Part shown: positions 1 to 8,157 of the stretch, piece after piece | How the letters are laid out: each line of letters starts with the position of its first letter | Numbering within the stretch: the first letter of the stretch is position 1 | NCBI GenBank assembly: GCA_030532225.1 | Contig: JAUNLQ010000001.1 | Span: 186,001 to 250,000, forward strand | Direction: 5' to 3' | DNA from: Bacillota bacterium | GTDB taxonomy: Bacteria; Bacillota; Clostridia; Tissierellales; Peptoniphilaceae | Length of the DNA stretch: 64,000 nt | Notes under the pieces: model-generated | Seen by the model: only the letters and a program-made list of their open reading frames with translations | What the model was told of the DNA's origin: nothing | Databases searched by the model: none | Made by a program: the position numbers and the translations under genes

Positions 1-129
1 CAAGGCTGCTAGAGTAAAATACTGGTAGTCTTTTACAATAAAGGCAAGTATTAAAAGTCCACCAGCTATAAGAATTTTATTTAGTTGGGATTTTTGTCCC
101 TTGGTCAAGGACTTGTACTTATCTAACAA
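1..129 (-). CDS. Probable heavy-metal P-type ATPase, N-terminal fragment (runs off window)
   Basis: An open frame runs from a TTG start at 129 off the left edge (43 codons). It begins with a lysine-rich stretch followed by a hydrophobic segment (residues about 18-34), as in the N-terminus of CadA/ZntA/CopA-type pumps that lack a fused metal-binding domain. An AAGGGA-type Shine-Dalgarno sits about 8 nt before the TTG. The start overlaps the end of the CopZ-like gene by 11 nt, which implies translational coupling. The ATPase identity is inferred mainly from this pairing; no P-type signature lies inside the window. Confidence 0.45.
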   Translation of the reverse strand, partial: MLDKYKSLTKGQKSQLNKILIAGGLLILAFIVKDYQYFTLAAL

Positions 130-346
130 TTTTACAGTCCCTTTCTATTTTAGAAATTTCTTCTTGCATATTGTCAAGAAGCTTTTGGTCTGTAGGGTCA
201 GTTGACTCCTTGGCTGTAAGCTTTAGTTTTGAAGTCATAAAGTTTATAGAAACATCTTCTACTCCATCTAGCTTTTTTATAGCATCTTCCATTTTTATGG
301 CACAGGCTGCACAGCCTAGGTCTTGTAATTTGTAAGTCTTTTTCAT
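119..346 (-). CDS. Heavy-metal-associated (HMA) domain protein, CopZ-like metallochaperone
   Basis: This 75-aa protein is a single ferredoxin-like HMA domain. The metal-binding loop is GCAAC, with Cys12 and Cys15 forming the CxxC pair that binds Cu(I), Zn(II) or Cd(II). The usual GMTC context is altered to LGC, and the residues between the cysteines are Ala-Ala. The family ferries soft metal ions in the cytoplasm to a P-type ATPase, and the next gene (1..129) looks like the start of such a pump. A strong RBS (AAGGAGG) precedes the ATG. Which metal is handled cannot be read from the sequence. Confidence 0.85.
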   Translation of the reverse strand: MKKTYKLQDLGCAACAIKMEDAIKKLDGVEDVSINFMTSKLKLTAKESTDPTDQKLLDNMQEEISKIERDCKIVR

Positions 347-375
347 TAAAAATCCTCCTTTAAGCTAAGCTTAGT

Positions 376-399
376 TGAACAAAGATGACTGATTGTTCA
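376..399. promoter_or_regulatory. Inverted-repeat operator candidate (ArsR/SmtB-like)
   Basis: A perfect 7-bp inverted repeat, TGAACAA (376-382) and TTGTTCA (393-399), lies between the -10 box and the start of the HMA gene. The half-site resembles those of ArsR/SmtB-family metal sensors (TGAACA...TGTTCA), although the 10-nt spacer is longer than usual. Position just downstream of the transcription start fits repression by steric block. No ArsR gene is visible in the window. Confidence 0.45.
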
Positions 400-416
400 T
401 CTGTTTTCTTGCTCAT

Positions 417-445
417 ATGATAACATTTTTTCTTGCTTTTGTCAA
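417..445 (-). promoter_or_regulatory. Sigma-A-type promoter of the HMA/ATPase operon
   Basis: Reading the minus strand, TTGACA (440-445) is followed after exactly 17 nt by TATCAT (417-422). This is a near-consensus housekeeping promoter about 70 nt upstream of the metallochaperone start. Confidence 0.8.
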
Positions 446-490
446 TGGTTGAACTGGTCATAAGAAAACTTTCACAAAACTTTTTTCAAA

Positions 491-515
491 GAAAAACCCC
501 TAAGACTTTCTTAGG
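491..515 (-). terminator. Rho-independent terminator after the polyferredoxin gene
   Basis: On the minus strand a CCTAAG/CTTAGG stem (plus positions 499-504 and 510-515) with a 5-nt loop is followed by GGTTTTTC. The stem overlaps the stop codon of the 4Fe-4S gene. Confidence 0.75.
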
Positions 516-1377
516 AGTTTAGCTTTTCTTCTTTGCCTGTCTTTGGCTTAGTTAGTGAAGTGGATATGGCCTTAGTTGGACAGACTCGCAAACAGTCTCC
601 ACATCTTATACATTCCAGGGCCGCCTGGTTTTCTGTAATATCTACATCCATTTTACAAACTTTTGCACACTTTCCACAACTAATACAAGTATTTTGGTCC
701 ACATGATATTGGTAGAAGGACAGCTTGTTAAATAGAGAATAAAAGGCTCCAAGAGGACAAAGCCACTTGCAGAAAGGCCTATAATAAAACACTGACAAAA
801 TAATTATAAGAACTAGAATAGACAGCTTTAGGAAAAACAAGGGTCCAAGGCTAGCTCTAATACCAGGATTGGCTGCTGCTAAAGGCAGACCTGCTTCAAG
901 GATACCTTGGGGACAAACATATTTGCAAAAATATGGTGAAGCAAGACCACCTGGTCCTACAAATATTAGGCCAAAAAGCCAAACTACTAGGACCATGATT
1001 AAGTACTTTATATATCTTAAAGGCTTTAGTTTCTTAGTAGAAAATTTCTTTGAGGGAATTTTGTGGAGAAGATCTTGGAAAAATCCAAAGGGACAAAGTA
1101 GGCCACAAATTAGTCTACCTATCAAAACTCCAAAAAACATCATTAGGCCAAGGACATAATAGGAAATGGAAAAGTCTCCTCCCCCTACTACTGCTTGGAA
1201 GGACCCTATAGGACAGGACCCAACAGCTCCTGGACAAGAATAACAATTTAGTCCTGGCAGACATAGCTTCTTTCCTGGTCCTGTATAAATTCTACCAAGG
1301 AAAAAATTTTTTAGTTTTATATTAGACCCTATAGTGGCCAGGGTCTGGATTAGGTATTTATTAAACTTTTTTTCCAT
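511..1377 (-). CDS. Membrane-bound 4Fe-4S polyferredoxin (NapH/NosR/YccM-like)
   Basis: A 288-aa integral membrane iron-sulfur protein. It has repeated CxxCP-type clusters flanking membrane segments (CYSCPG near residue 45, CGLLCPFG, CKYVCPQG, CKWLCPLG). Near the C-terminus are two classical ferredoxin motifs, CISCGKCAKVC and CIRCGDCLRVC. Such proteins pass electrons through or along the membrane. I take the start at 1377 (MEKKFNKY), not at upstream codons, because the ATG overlaps the stop of the preceding 45-aa CxxC gene as TAATG, which implies coupled translation. A possible partner is the exported FMN-binding protein at 54.2 kb. The electron donor and acceptor are not known from sequence. 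Confidence 0.85.
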   Translation of the reverse strand: MEKKFNKYLIQTLATIGSNIKLKNFFLGRIYTGPGKKLCLPGLNCYSCPGAVGSCPIGSFQAVVGGGDFSISYYVLGLMMFFGVLIGRLICGLLCPFGFFQDLLHKIPSKKFSTKKLKPLRYIKYLIMVLVVWLFGLIFVGPGGLASPYFCKYVCPQGILEAGLPLAAANPGIRASLGPLFFLKLSILVLIIILSVFYYRPFCKWLCPLGAFYSLFNKLSFYQYHVDQNTCISCGKCAKVCKMDVDITENQAALECIRCGDCLRVCPTKAISTSLTKPKTGKEEKLNS

Positions 1378-1514
1378 TAGCCTATACCTACACATTCTAA
1401 ACAAATTCTAATGGCCTTGGCAAAAACTGTGTCAATTTCTCCCCTATAGGCTCCATAAATTATTAAGGCCAAGGACAGGGCTAAAAACAGCCAGGATTTT
1501 TTCTTAGTCTTCAT
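1377..1514 (-). CDS. CD1871A-type CXXC motif microprotein (45 aa)
   Basis: A 45-aa open frame starts at the ATG at 1514, inside the last codons of rdgB (11-nt overlap), and its TAA overlaps the ATG of the polyferredoxin gene (TAATG). It has a Lys-rich N-terminus, one hydrophobic span (residues about 8-21), and a C-terminal ICLECVGIG with Cys38 and Cys41. This matches my memory of the CD1871A family of CXXC microproteins, which are routinely found next to membrane 4Fe-4S proteins. Its biochemical role is unknown; the cysteines might ligate a metal or cluster at the membrane. The tight overlaps on both sides support that it is translated. Confidence 0.75.
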   Translation of the reverse strand: MKTKKKSWLFLALSLALIIYGAYRGEIDTVFAKAIRICLECVGIG

Positions 1515-2118
1515 TGGTCTTTGCTCCTTGTAAGTAGAGGGCCAACTTTTCTAAGGCCTTGTGTCTGTGGCTAATTTGGTTTTTTTCTTCTGGGCTCATT
1601 TGGCCTAGGCTTCTTTCGTAGTCTTTTGGTATAAAAAGAGGATCATAACCAAAGCCTGCACTTCCCTTTTCTTCTAAGGCAATATGGCCTTCAAGTCTAC
1701 CTTCTATAAAGACTGGGGCCTTGCCTTCTTGAACTAAGGCCAAAACAGTTATAAAGGCTGCTGTCCTAGCTCCCTCATTAACCTCCTTTAGTTCTTGTAA
1801 AAGTTTTTTCTTGTTGTCTTCATCATTGTGCTGGTCTCCTGCATAACGGGCAGAGTGAACTCCTGGTTCCCCCTTTAAGGCGTCAACAAAAAGTCCAGTA
1901 TCATCTGCCAAAACCAAATACTTAGATCCAACTAAGTTACTTAAGGCTTGGGCCTTTAAAAGGGCGTTACCTTTTAGGTCTGGGGCATTTTCTTCAACGT
2001 CAAAATCTCCCTTATAGACCTGGTCTCTAGCTAGGACTTCATAGCCTAGATCTTTAAGTATGTGGCTGATTTCGTCAACTTTGTGGCTGTTGTTAGTTGC
2101 TAGTAGAATTTTTTTCAT
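1504..2118 (-). CDS. rdgB: XTP/dITP diphosphatase (HAM1/RdgB), non-canonical purine NTP pyrophosphatase
   Basis: A 204-aa member of the Ham1/ITPase family, which hydrolyses dITP, ITP and XTP to monophosphates and keeps deaminated purines out of DNA and RNA. Visible signatures are the N-terminal ATNNSHKVDEI (substrate loop), ADDTGLFVDAL (catalytic Asp pair), PGVHSARYAG and the C-terminal SHRHKAL. Length is normal. It overlaps the end of rph by 26 nt; the rph-rdgB pair is a common Firmicute arrangement. The 3' end overlaps the CxxC microprotein gene, so all four genes are probably one transcript with dinB. Confidence 0.95.
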   Translation of the reverse strand: MKKILLATNNSHKVDEISHILKDLGYEVLARDQVYKGDFDVEENAPDLKGNALLKAQALSNLVGSKYLVLADDTGLFVDALKGEPGVHSARYAGDQHNDEDNKKKLLQELKEVNEGARTAAFITVLALVQEGKAPVFIEGRLEGHIALEEKGSAGFGYDPLFIPKDYERSLGQMSPEEKNQISHRHKALEKLALYLQGAKTNED

Positions 2119-2851
2119 TTTTATAGTCCTCCAAATATTGTTCTAGGGCTAGTCTTTGGTCTACAAATATGTCCCTAATCCCTTCTTGGGCCAGGGCTAA
2201 CATGGTAGAAAATTCTTCTTGGCTAAAGGTTCCACCTTCACCAGAGCCTTGAACTTCTGTAAATTCTCCTTGGTCATTCATTATAACGTTCATGTCTACT
2301 TGGGCCCTAGAATCTTCTATATAATTTAGGTCCAAAAGAATCTGGTCATCAACCTTGCCTACTGATACTGCACCTAGGAAATTCTTTATAGGAAAGGCTT
2401 CAAGGACTCCTTGGTCATAAAGTTTTTTCATTGCCAAATAAAGGGCTACAAAGCCGCCAGTTATTGAGGCACACCTAGTTCCTCCGTCTGCCTGGATAAC
2501 GTCTACATCTATCCAAATAGTTCTTTGGCCTATTAGATTTAGGTCTATACAAGACCTTAGGGACCTGCCTATTAGTCTTTGGATTTCTACAGTTCTGCCA
2601 TCTTGTTTGCCCCTAGTAGAGTCTCTTTGTTTTCTAGTGCTAGTTGACCCTGGCAACATAGAGTATTCTGCTGTTAGCCAGCCAGAGTTAGAATTTCTCA
2701 TCCAAATTGGCACCTTGTCTTCTACCATGGCTGTACAAATTACCTTGGTCTTGCCCATTTCTATAAGGACAGATCCATCTGGATTGTCTGTATAATTAAG
2801 TTTAAGGTCTATGCCTCTTAGTTCGTCATTTTCTCTTCCGTCTGCTCTCAT
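2093..2851 (-). CDS. rph: Ribonuclease PH
   Basis: A 252-aa RNase PH, the phosphorolytic 3'-exoribonuclease that trims tRNA 3' ends. It has the single RNase PH fold with RKQRDSTRGKQDGRTVEIQR around residues 73-92 (phosphate-binding arginines) and the GGTRCASITGGF segment near residue 124. The N-terminus MRADGRENDELR is typical, so the start is secure. It lies 13 nt downstream of dinB and overlaps rdgB by 26 nt. Confidence 0.95.
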   Translation of the reverse strand: MRADGRENDELRGIDLKLNYTDNPDGSVLIEMGKTKVICTAMVEDKVPIWMRNSNSGWLTAEYSMLPGSTSTRKQRDSTRGKQDGRTVEIQRLIGRSLRSCIDLNLIGQRTIWIDVDVIQADGGTRCASITGGFVALYLAMKKLYDQGVLEAFPIKNFLGAVSVGKVDDQILLDLNYIEDSRAQVDMNVIMNDQGEFTEVQGSGEGGTFSQEEFSTMLALAQEGIRDIFVDQRLALEQYLEDYKNEKNSTSN

Positions 2852-2864
2852 TATTTTCTCCCTT

Positions 2865-3914
2865 CTATAAAAAACACATTTGGACTATATGGTCCTCTAG
2901 TAAGTTGGCAACTGTTAGGCCCAGTAGTCTAACCTGCCTATCTAAGGCTAAATCTTGGAATAGGTCTAAGGCCAAATTATAAATCTGCTCAGGGTCATTG
3001 CTGTAAGTATCCATAGTCTTGGACCTGGTGTGAACTGTGAAATCATCGTATTTCAGTTTTACTATTACAGTTTTCCCTTGGATTTTTTTCTTTTTTAGGT
3101 CTTGGCTTATTTCTTGGGCGTATGTTTTAAGTAAGTTTTTTAAATATTTTTCGTTTCTAGTTGGCTGGAAGGTTCTTTCTGTTCCCAGGGACTTTCTCTT
3201 AGAATTTGGTTCAACTGGCCTTTTGTCTATGCCCCTAATTCTTTGGTAAACATCTCTGCCACTTTTGCCTAATATTTTTATTAAAAAGTCTTGGTCCAGG
3301 GCCATTAGGTCCTTGACTGTGTTGACTCCAATGTTGGCAAATTTTTCTTGGGACTTAGGACCAATGCCATAAACCTTAGACAGGGGAAAGGGATAAAGAA
3401 AGTCTGGCATCATTTCTGGGCTAATTATAGTTAGGCCCTGGGGCTTCCTATAGTCTGAGGCAATTTTAGCCAAAAACTTGTTGTAGGATATGCCAAAGGA
3501 CATAGTTAAAGCAAAGTCTGTCCAAACTCTGTCCCTTATATAGGAACAGACCTGTCTAGGATCTTGGTCCAAATCTTTTATATCTAAAAAGGCCTCGTCT
3601 ATGGAAATTTTTTCCACCTGGTCTGTTAGGCAATAAAGTATAGAAAATATCTGCCTGGAAATTTGCCTGTATCTGTCATGTCTTACTGGAACTGTTATTA
3701 GTTGGGGACAAAGACTTTTTGCCATAAAAATTGGCATAGCTGAATGGATGCCATATTTTCTGGCTTCATAGTTGGCTGTTGTAACAATGCCCCTGTTTGA
3801 CCTGCCTCCTACTACCATTGGCTTGCCCTTAAGGCTAGGGTTGTCCCTTTCTTCAACTGATGCGTAAAAGGCGTCCATGTCCATGTGTATTATATTAAGT
3901 TTTTTTATGTCCAT
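2865..3914 (-). CDS. dinB: DNA polymerase IV (Y-family translesion polymerase)
   Basis: A 349-aa error-prone polymerase. The catalytic palm shows HMDMDAFYASVE at the N-terminus and SIDEAFLD near residue 100, supplying the metal-binding carboxylates. A helix-hairpin-helix (VYGIGPKSQEKF) precedes the little-finger domain. The frame extends 11 codons further upstream, but I choose the ATG at 3914 because it begins the conserved MDIKKLNIIHMDMD and has a GGAAGGGG ribosome-binding site 7-8 nt before it. It is the first gene of the dinB-rph-rdgB-CxxC-polyferredoxin run. No LexA-type box was recognised upstream. Confidence 0.93.
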   Translation of the reverse strand: MDIKKLNIIHMDMDAFYASVEERDNPSLKGKPMVVGGRSNRGIVTTANYEARKYGIHSAMPIFMAKSLCPQLITVPVRHDRYRQISRQIFSILYCLTDQVEKISIDEAFLDIKDLDQDPRQVCSYIRDRVWTDFALTMSFGISYNKFLAKIASDYRKPQGLTIISPEMMPDFLYPFPLSKVYGIGPKSQEKFANIGVNTVKDLMALDQDFLIKILGKSGRDVYQRIRGIDKRPVEPNSKRKSLGTERTFQPTRNEKYLKNLLKTYAQEISQDLKKKKIQGKTVIVKLKYDDFTVHTRSKTMDTYSNDPEQIYNLALDLFQDLALDRQVRLLGLTVANLLEDHIVQMCFL

Positions 3915-3945
3915 GGTCCACCCCTTCCTTTTTAAATTATAACAC

Positions 3946-3980
3946 AAAAAGAGCCTAGACTTCTTGGGTCTAAGCTCCTT
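3946..3980 (-). terminator. Rho-independent terminator of thrS
   Basis: On the minus strand GAGCTTAGAC pairs with GTCTAGGCTC across a short loop and is followed by TTTTTG. It lies just after the thrS stop and before dinB. Confidence 0.8.
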
Positions 3981-3984
3981 TTTT

Positions 3985-5892
3985 CTATCTAGCTTTTTCT
4001 GCTACTTCTTTTTGAATTTTTTCTAAGAAAGCATCTATTTCTTGGGCACCTAGGTCTACACCGTCTCTGGCCCTTACTGAAATGTTTTTGCCTTCAACTT
4101 CTTTTTCTCCTACTACGAAAACGTAAGGAATTTTTTGTAGCTGGCCGTCTCTAATTTTCTTGCCTAGCTTTTCGTCTCTCTTATCAAGATCAACTCTAAA
4201 GCCTGCATTTTTGAAAATACCTTCTACTTCTTCAGCATAGGCTAAGAATTTTTCTGAAACTGGTATAACTCTTAGTTGAACTGGAGCCAACCAAAGTGGG
4301 AATTTGCCAGCAAAGTGTTCAATTAAGATTCCTAAAAATCTTTCAACAGAACCAAGTAGGGCCCTGTGTAGCATTACTGGTCTTTCCTTTTCTCCCTTTT
4401 CGTTAATATAAGTTAGGTCAAAGTTTTCTGGTAGTTGGAAGTCTAGTTGAATTGTTCCACATTGCCAAGTTCTACCTATGGCGTCTTCTAGTTGGAAGTC
4501 GATTTTCGGTCCATAGAAGGCTCCGTCTCCTTCGTTAATGTCATAAGGAATGCCTTTTTCTTCTAGGGCTGCCTTTAGGCTGTCTTCTGCCAGGTTCCAA
4601 GCATCTAGGCCTCCCATATAGTTTTCTGGTCTAGTTGATAATTCTATTGAATATTTAAAACCGAAAGTGCTATAAAGGTAGTCAGCCAGGTCTATCATCT
4701 TAAATACTTCGTCTTTGACTTGGGATCTTAAGCAATAAACATGGGCATCATCTTGAGTAAAGGCCCTAACTCTAAATAAACCATGAAGGGCTCCTGAAAG
4801 TTCGTGTCTGTGAACAAGGCCATATTCAGCTAGTCTAATAGGTAGGTCCCTGTAAGAATGAGGGTTGGACCTATAAACTATAACTGAGCCTGGACAGTTC
4901 ATTGGCTTAACTGCATAGTCGCCGTCATCTATCTTGGTAAAGTACATGTTTTCCTTGTAGTGGTCCCAGTGGCCAGATTGGTGCCAAAGGGCTTCGTTAA
5001 GGATAATTGGAGTTAGGATTTCTCCATAGCCATTTTCATTTAAAATTCCCCTCCACCATTCAAGTAAAGTGTTTCTTAAGATCATTCCATTTGGATGGAA
5101 GAATGGGAAGCCTGGTCCTTCTTCGTGGAAGGAGAACAGGTCTAATTCCTTGCCAAGTTTTCTGTGGTCTCTTTTTTCTGCTTCTTCTCTTAAAGTAATA
5201 TACTCTTCTAATTGTTTTTGTTTTTCAAAGGAAATGCCATAGATTCTTTGTAGCATCTTGTTTTTAGAATCTCCTCTCCAGTAGGCTCCTGCCACTGAAA
5301 GAAGTTTTATGGCCTTGATCTTCTTTGTGTTTTCTAGGTGAGGACCACGACATAGGTCTACAAAGTCTCCTAGCTTGTATAGGGAAATTTCTGCATCTTC
5401 AGCTAGGTCTGAAATTAATTCGTACTTGTATGGGTCCTGGTCTTGAGGAAATCTTTCTAGGGCTTCAGCTCTTGAAATTACAATTTTTTCAAGATCATGG
5501 CCTTGTCTGGCTATTTCCAAGGCTTCCTTTTCGATTTTTTCCAGGTCTTCTTCTGTTAGTTTTTGGTCTAGGTCAATGTCATAGTAGAATCCATCTGCTA
5601 TAGCTGGTCCTATGGCAAACTTTGTTTGTGGATAAAGTTTTTCTAGGGCTGCTGCCAAAACGTGAGAAGATGTGTGCCAGAAAATTTCCTTGCCTTCCTT
5701 GTCTTCAAATTTTACAACTTTAAAGTCTCCACTTTCTTTAATTGTGTCATTCATGCCTAGGATTTTTCCATTTAAAACTACGCCTAGGGCTTGTCTGTAT
5801 AGGCCTTGAGAAATATCTTGAACTGCCTCTTTGGCTAAAATTTCTGAGTCATATTTTCTTTCAGACCCATCTGGTAGTGTCAAAATTATCAT
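3985..5892 (-). CDS. thrS: Threonyl-tRNA synthetase
   Basis: A 635-aa class II synthetase of normal length charging tRNA-Thr. Order of domains: TGS domain (residues about 1-60), the editing (second additional) domain with its HTSSHVLAAAL zinc-type motif, catalytic core, then anticodon-binding domain. Catalytic zinc ligands are visible in PMNCPGS (Cys), LVHRHELSG (His) and MLHRALLGS (His). Motif 2 is FRVRAFTQDDAH. It is preceded by a T-box leader whose downstream gene and specifier candidates are both threonine, so expression should respond to uncharged tRNA-Thr. Confidence 0.97.
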   Translation of the reverse strand: MIILTLPDGSERKYDSEILAKEAVQDISQGLYRQALGVVLNGKILGMNDTIKESGDFKVVKFEDKEGKEIFWHTSSHVLAAALEKLYPQTKFAIGPAIADGFYYDIDLDQKLTEEDLEKIEKEALEIARQGHDLEKIVISRAEALERFPQDQDPYKYELISDLAEDAEISLYKLGDFVDLCRGPHLENTKKIKAIKLLSVAGAYWRGDSKNKMLQRIYGISFEKQKQLEEYITLREEAEKRDHRKLGKELDLFSFHEEGPGFPFFHPNGMILRNTLLEWWRGILNENGYGEILTPIILNEALWHQSGHWDHYKENMYFTKIDDGDYAVKPMNCPGSVIVYRSNPHSYRDLPIRLAEYGLVHRHELSGALHGLFRVRAFTQDDAHVYCLRSQVKDEVFKMIDLADYLYSTFGFKYSIELSTRPENYMGGLDAWNLAEDSLKAALEEKGIPYDINEGDGAFYGPKIDFQLEDAIGRTWQCGTIQLDFQLPENFDLTYINEKGEKERPVMLHRALLGSVERFLGILIEHFAGKFPLWLAPVQLRVIPVSEKFLAYAEEVEGIFKNAGFRVDLDKRDEKLGKKIRDGQLQKIPYVFVVGEKEVEGKNISVRARDGVDLGAQEIDAFLEKIQKEVAEKAR

Positions 5893-5922
5893 TTGCTTGC
5901 TCCTTTATTTAAAAATATCTAT

Positions 5923-6122
5923 AAAAAAGGTGCTAGCCATCCAAAAAAAGGACGATTAGCACCGTGGTTCCACCTTACTTACTTCTTAATAACTATATCG
6001 CGTTACCGTAGCCCATTACGGCTAAGCTCAGGGTTAGTTTTCAACTAGGGGCTTTGGAGATTTGCACCAACCATCTCTTCTCTAAAAAAGTTTACCTAGC
6101 CTACTGGTCCCTTCATCGCCAA
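5923..6122 (-). promoter_or_regulatory. T-box riboswitch (threonine) with terminator upstream of thrS
   Basis: The minus-strand leader has the hallmark T-box sequence AAGGTGGAACCACGG (plus 5961-5976). It also has the distal Stem I consensus GGTTGGTGCAA and an AGTA near the base of Stem I. A transcription terminator with stem GGTGCTA/TAGCACC is followed by TTTTTT (plus about 5923-5963). In the specifier region GAAAACTAACC, both ACT (6036-6038) and ACC (6032-6034) are Thr codons. I infer that uncharged tRNA-Thr pairs here and switches off the terminator; which triplet is the specifier needs structural alignment. Confidence 0.92.
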
Positions 6123-6134
6123 GATTATCCCTTA

Positions 6135-7457
6135 TTATATCATCTTCTCGTTTTTTATACAAGCTATTATTTCTTGGCTTGTTAAAGCTTCTTGGTCGCC
6201 AGTTTCCATGTTCCTAAGCATGTACTTGCCTTGGTCCACTTCGTCTTGGCCAATTAAGATAGTGTATTTTATATTAAGGTCATCTGCATATTTCATTTTC
6301 TTGCCTAACTTTCCAGCTTCTCCATTTATAAAGCCTTGGACTCCTTGGGCCCTAAGTTCTGCTAGTAATTCAATTCCATAAGACTCAAAACCTGGGAATG
6401 GAATGATTAGCAGGTCAGTTAAGGTATTTTTTTCAGCCTTTATAATCCCTGCTTCTTGTAGTTGGAAGAATAGTCTAGTTAGGCCAATGGATATACCAAC
6501 TCCTGGTAGGGACTGTTTGGTGTAGTGGGAAGCTAGGTTGTCGTAGCGGCCACCTGAACAAATTGAACCAATTTCTGGGTGGGCATCTAGCCTAGTTTCA
6601 TAAACTGTTCCAGTGTAGTAGTCAAGGCCTCTGGCTATAGTTAGGTCAAATTCTGTGTTCTTTTCTGGAACCTTAAATAGTTTTAAGTAGGCAAAGACTT
6701 TTTCTATTTCATCTAGGCCTTCTTGGAAAATTTCATTGTCAATGTTTAGGTCTTTTAAGGCCTGGATTTTTTCTTGGTTAGACCCTGATATTTGTAAAAA
6801 CTTTATTATAGAGTCTATACTCTCATCAGATAGGTCTAAATCCTTTAGCTCTAGTTTCACATTGTCTAGGCCAATTTTTTCCATTTTGTCTATGGTTCTT
6901 AGGACATAAGTTGAATCTTCAATGCCTAAGGATCCGTAGAAGCCCTTAAGTATTTTTCTGTTATTAATTCTTATAGTAAAGTCGCCGATTTCTAGCTTAG
7001 CGAAAATTTCATAAATTACAGCTGGGATTTCAGCGTCATTGATTATAGATAATTTACCGTCTCCAATTATGTCAATATCTGCTTGGTAGAACTCTCTAAA
7101 CCTACCTCTTTGGTTTCTTTCTCCTCTATAGACCTTGGCTATATGGTATCTTCTAAAGGGAAAGGATAGGTCAGAATAGTACTGGGCCACATATCTGGCT
7201 AGGGGAACTGTTAGGTCAAATCTCATTGCTATATCAGATTTTCCTTTTTCAAACCTATAAACTTGTTTTTCTGTTTCTCCTCCACCCTTGGCTAGCAAAA
7301 CGTCAGCCTTCTCTAAGGCTGGTGTGTCTAAGGGTAAGAAGCCAAAGGATTCATAGGTCTTTCTTACTGTGTCCTTGATCTTGTTAAATTGGATTTGCTC
7401 TTGAGGTAGCAATTCCATAAAGCCTGCTAGTATTGATGGTTTTATTATATTAGCCAT
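6135..7457 (-). CDS. hisS: Histidyl-tRNA synthetase
   Basis: A 440-aa class II synthetase for tRNA-His. Motif 2 region RVYRGERNQRGRFREFYQ and the histidine-specific loop GLDYYTGTVYET are intact, followed by the C-terminal anticodon-binding domain. Length is close to the family norm of about 420-430. The start overlaps the preceding DUF6873 gene by 8 nt, so it belongs to the ktrB-ktrA-trmH-DUF6873-hisS run. It is followed by the T-box leader of thrS. Confidence 0.96.
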   Translation of the reverse strand: MANIIKPSILAGFMELLPQEQIQFNKIKDTVRKTYESFGFLPLDTPALEKADVLLAKGGGETEKQVYRFEKGKSDIAMRFDLTVPLARYVAQYYSDLSFPFRRYHIAKVYRGERNQRGRFREFYQADIDIIGDGKLSIINDAEIPAVIYEIFAKLEIGDFTIRINNRKILKGFYGSLGIEDSTYVLRTIDKMEKIGLDNVKLELKDLDLSDESIDSIIKFLQISGSNQEKIQALKDLNIDNEIFQEGLDEIEKVFAYLKLFKVPEKNTEFDLTIARGLDYYTGTVYETRLDAHPEIGSICSGGRYDNLASHYTKQSLPGVGISIGLTRLFFQLQEAGIIKAEKNTLTDLLIIPFPGFESYGIELLAELRAQGVQGFINGEAGKLGKKMKYADDLNIKYTILIGQDEVDQGKYMLRNMETGDQEALTSQEIIACIKNEKMI

Positions 7458-8157
7458 TAATTCCTCCTTGTAAAAAAATAAGTGTTCCGTAGTCTCTTAG
7501 GGGGTCAGAAGAAAGACTGGAATAGCTAGTCTGATCTTCTTGTAAAAACTTTTCTATTAAAGGAAAATCTGGGTGCAAACTTGGGTCTCCAAGAAAATAC
7601 AGCTTTCCTTTAAAAAATCCTGATGCTCCTCCTATAAAGCCATAAGTATAATCTTCCAGGTCTATAAAGCCTGGCCTAATAAGTAATTTTTTCCTTGGAC
7701 CAAGGGCCTTGTAGATGCCCTGGTCTGATGTAATAAGGCCAGTTTTTGTAAACAAAATATTGCACTTGCCATAGCCTTGGTTGACTGAAATTTTTTCTAG
7801 GCCAAGATCGTCTACAGCCTGGCTTATTTGGGAATCAGTAAACCTAAAGTTATGGATGGCAAGACTTTCATTGGCTGCTAGGTTATAGGCTGAGTCTTTT
7901 GGATAGGGTTCTTGTAAAATAGACCTCCCTGGTCTTACTATTATACCATAAGATTGTAAGATATTTTTGTAGTAGTCATAAGTAGATGGCTCTACTACTA
8001 TAAGCTGGTCAGAAATTTTGCAAACTTGAATGTCTGGGTGGGTGGAAATAGACGAACTTAGTCCTGGCAGGTCCAAGGTCCTTACAGGGAAAAATCCTGC
8101 AAGCCTTAACTTTTCCACCATATGTTCTGGCAGTCTTTGGTCATGAATACAAATCAA
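7450..8157 (-). CDS. DUF6873-like protein (GME-fold, function unknown)
   Basis: A 235-aa soluble protein with no signal peptide or membrane span. The segments GYGKCNILF, SDQGI and GFIGGASGFF, together with its size, recall the uncharacterised DUF6873 family, which adopts the pentein fold of guanidino-group-modifying enzymes. The single Cys in the KCN motif could be catalytic, but that is speculation. The family assignment is from memory of motifs. Genes overlap on both sides (4 nt with trmH, 8 nt with hisS), so it is co-transcribed with translation-related genes. Confidence 0.6.
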   Translation of the reverse strand: MICIHDQRLPEHMVEKLRLAGFFPVRTLDLPGLSSSISTHPDIQVCKISDQLIVVEPSTYDYYKNILQSYGIIVRPGRSILQEPYPKDSAYNLAANESLAIHNFRFTDSQISQAVDDLGLEKISVNQGYGKCNILFTKTGLITSDQGIYKALGPRKKLLIRPGFIDLEDYTYGFIGGASGFFKGKLYFLGDPSLHPDFPLIEKFLQEDQTSYSSLSSDPLRDYGTLIFLQGGING

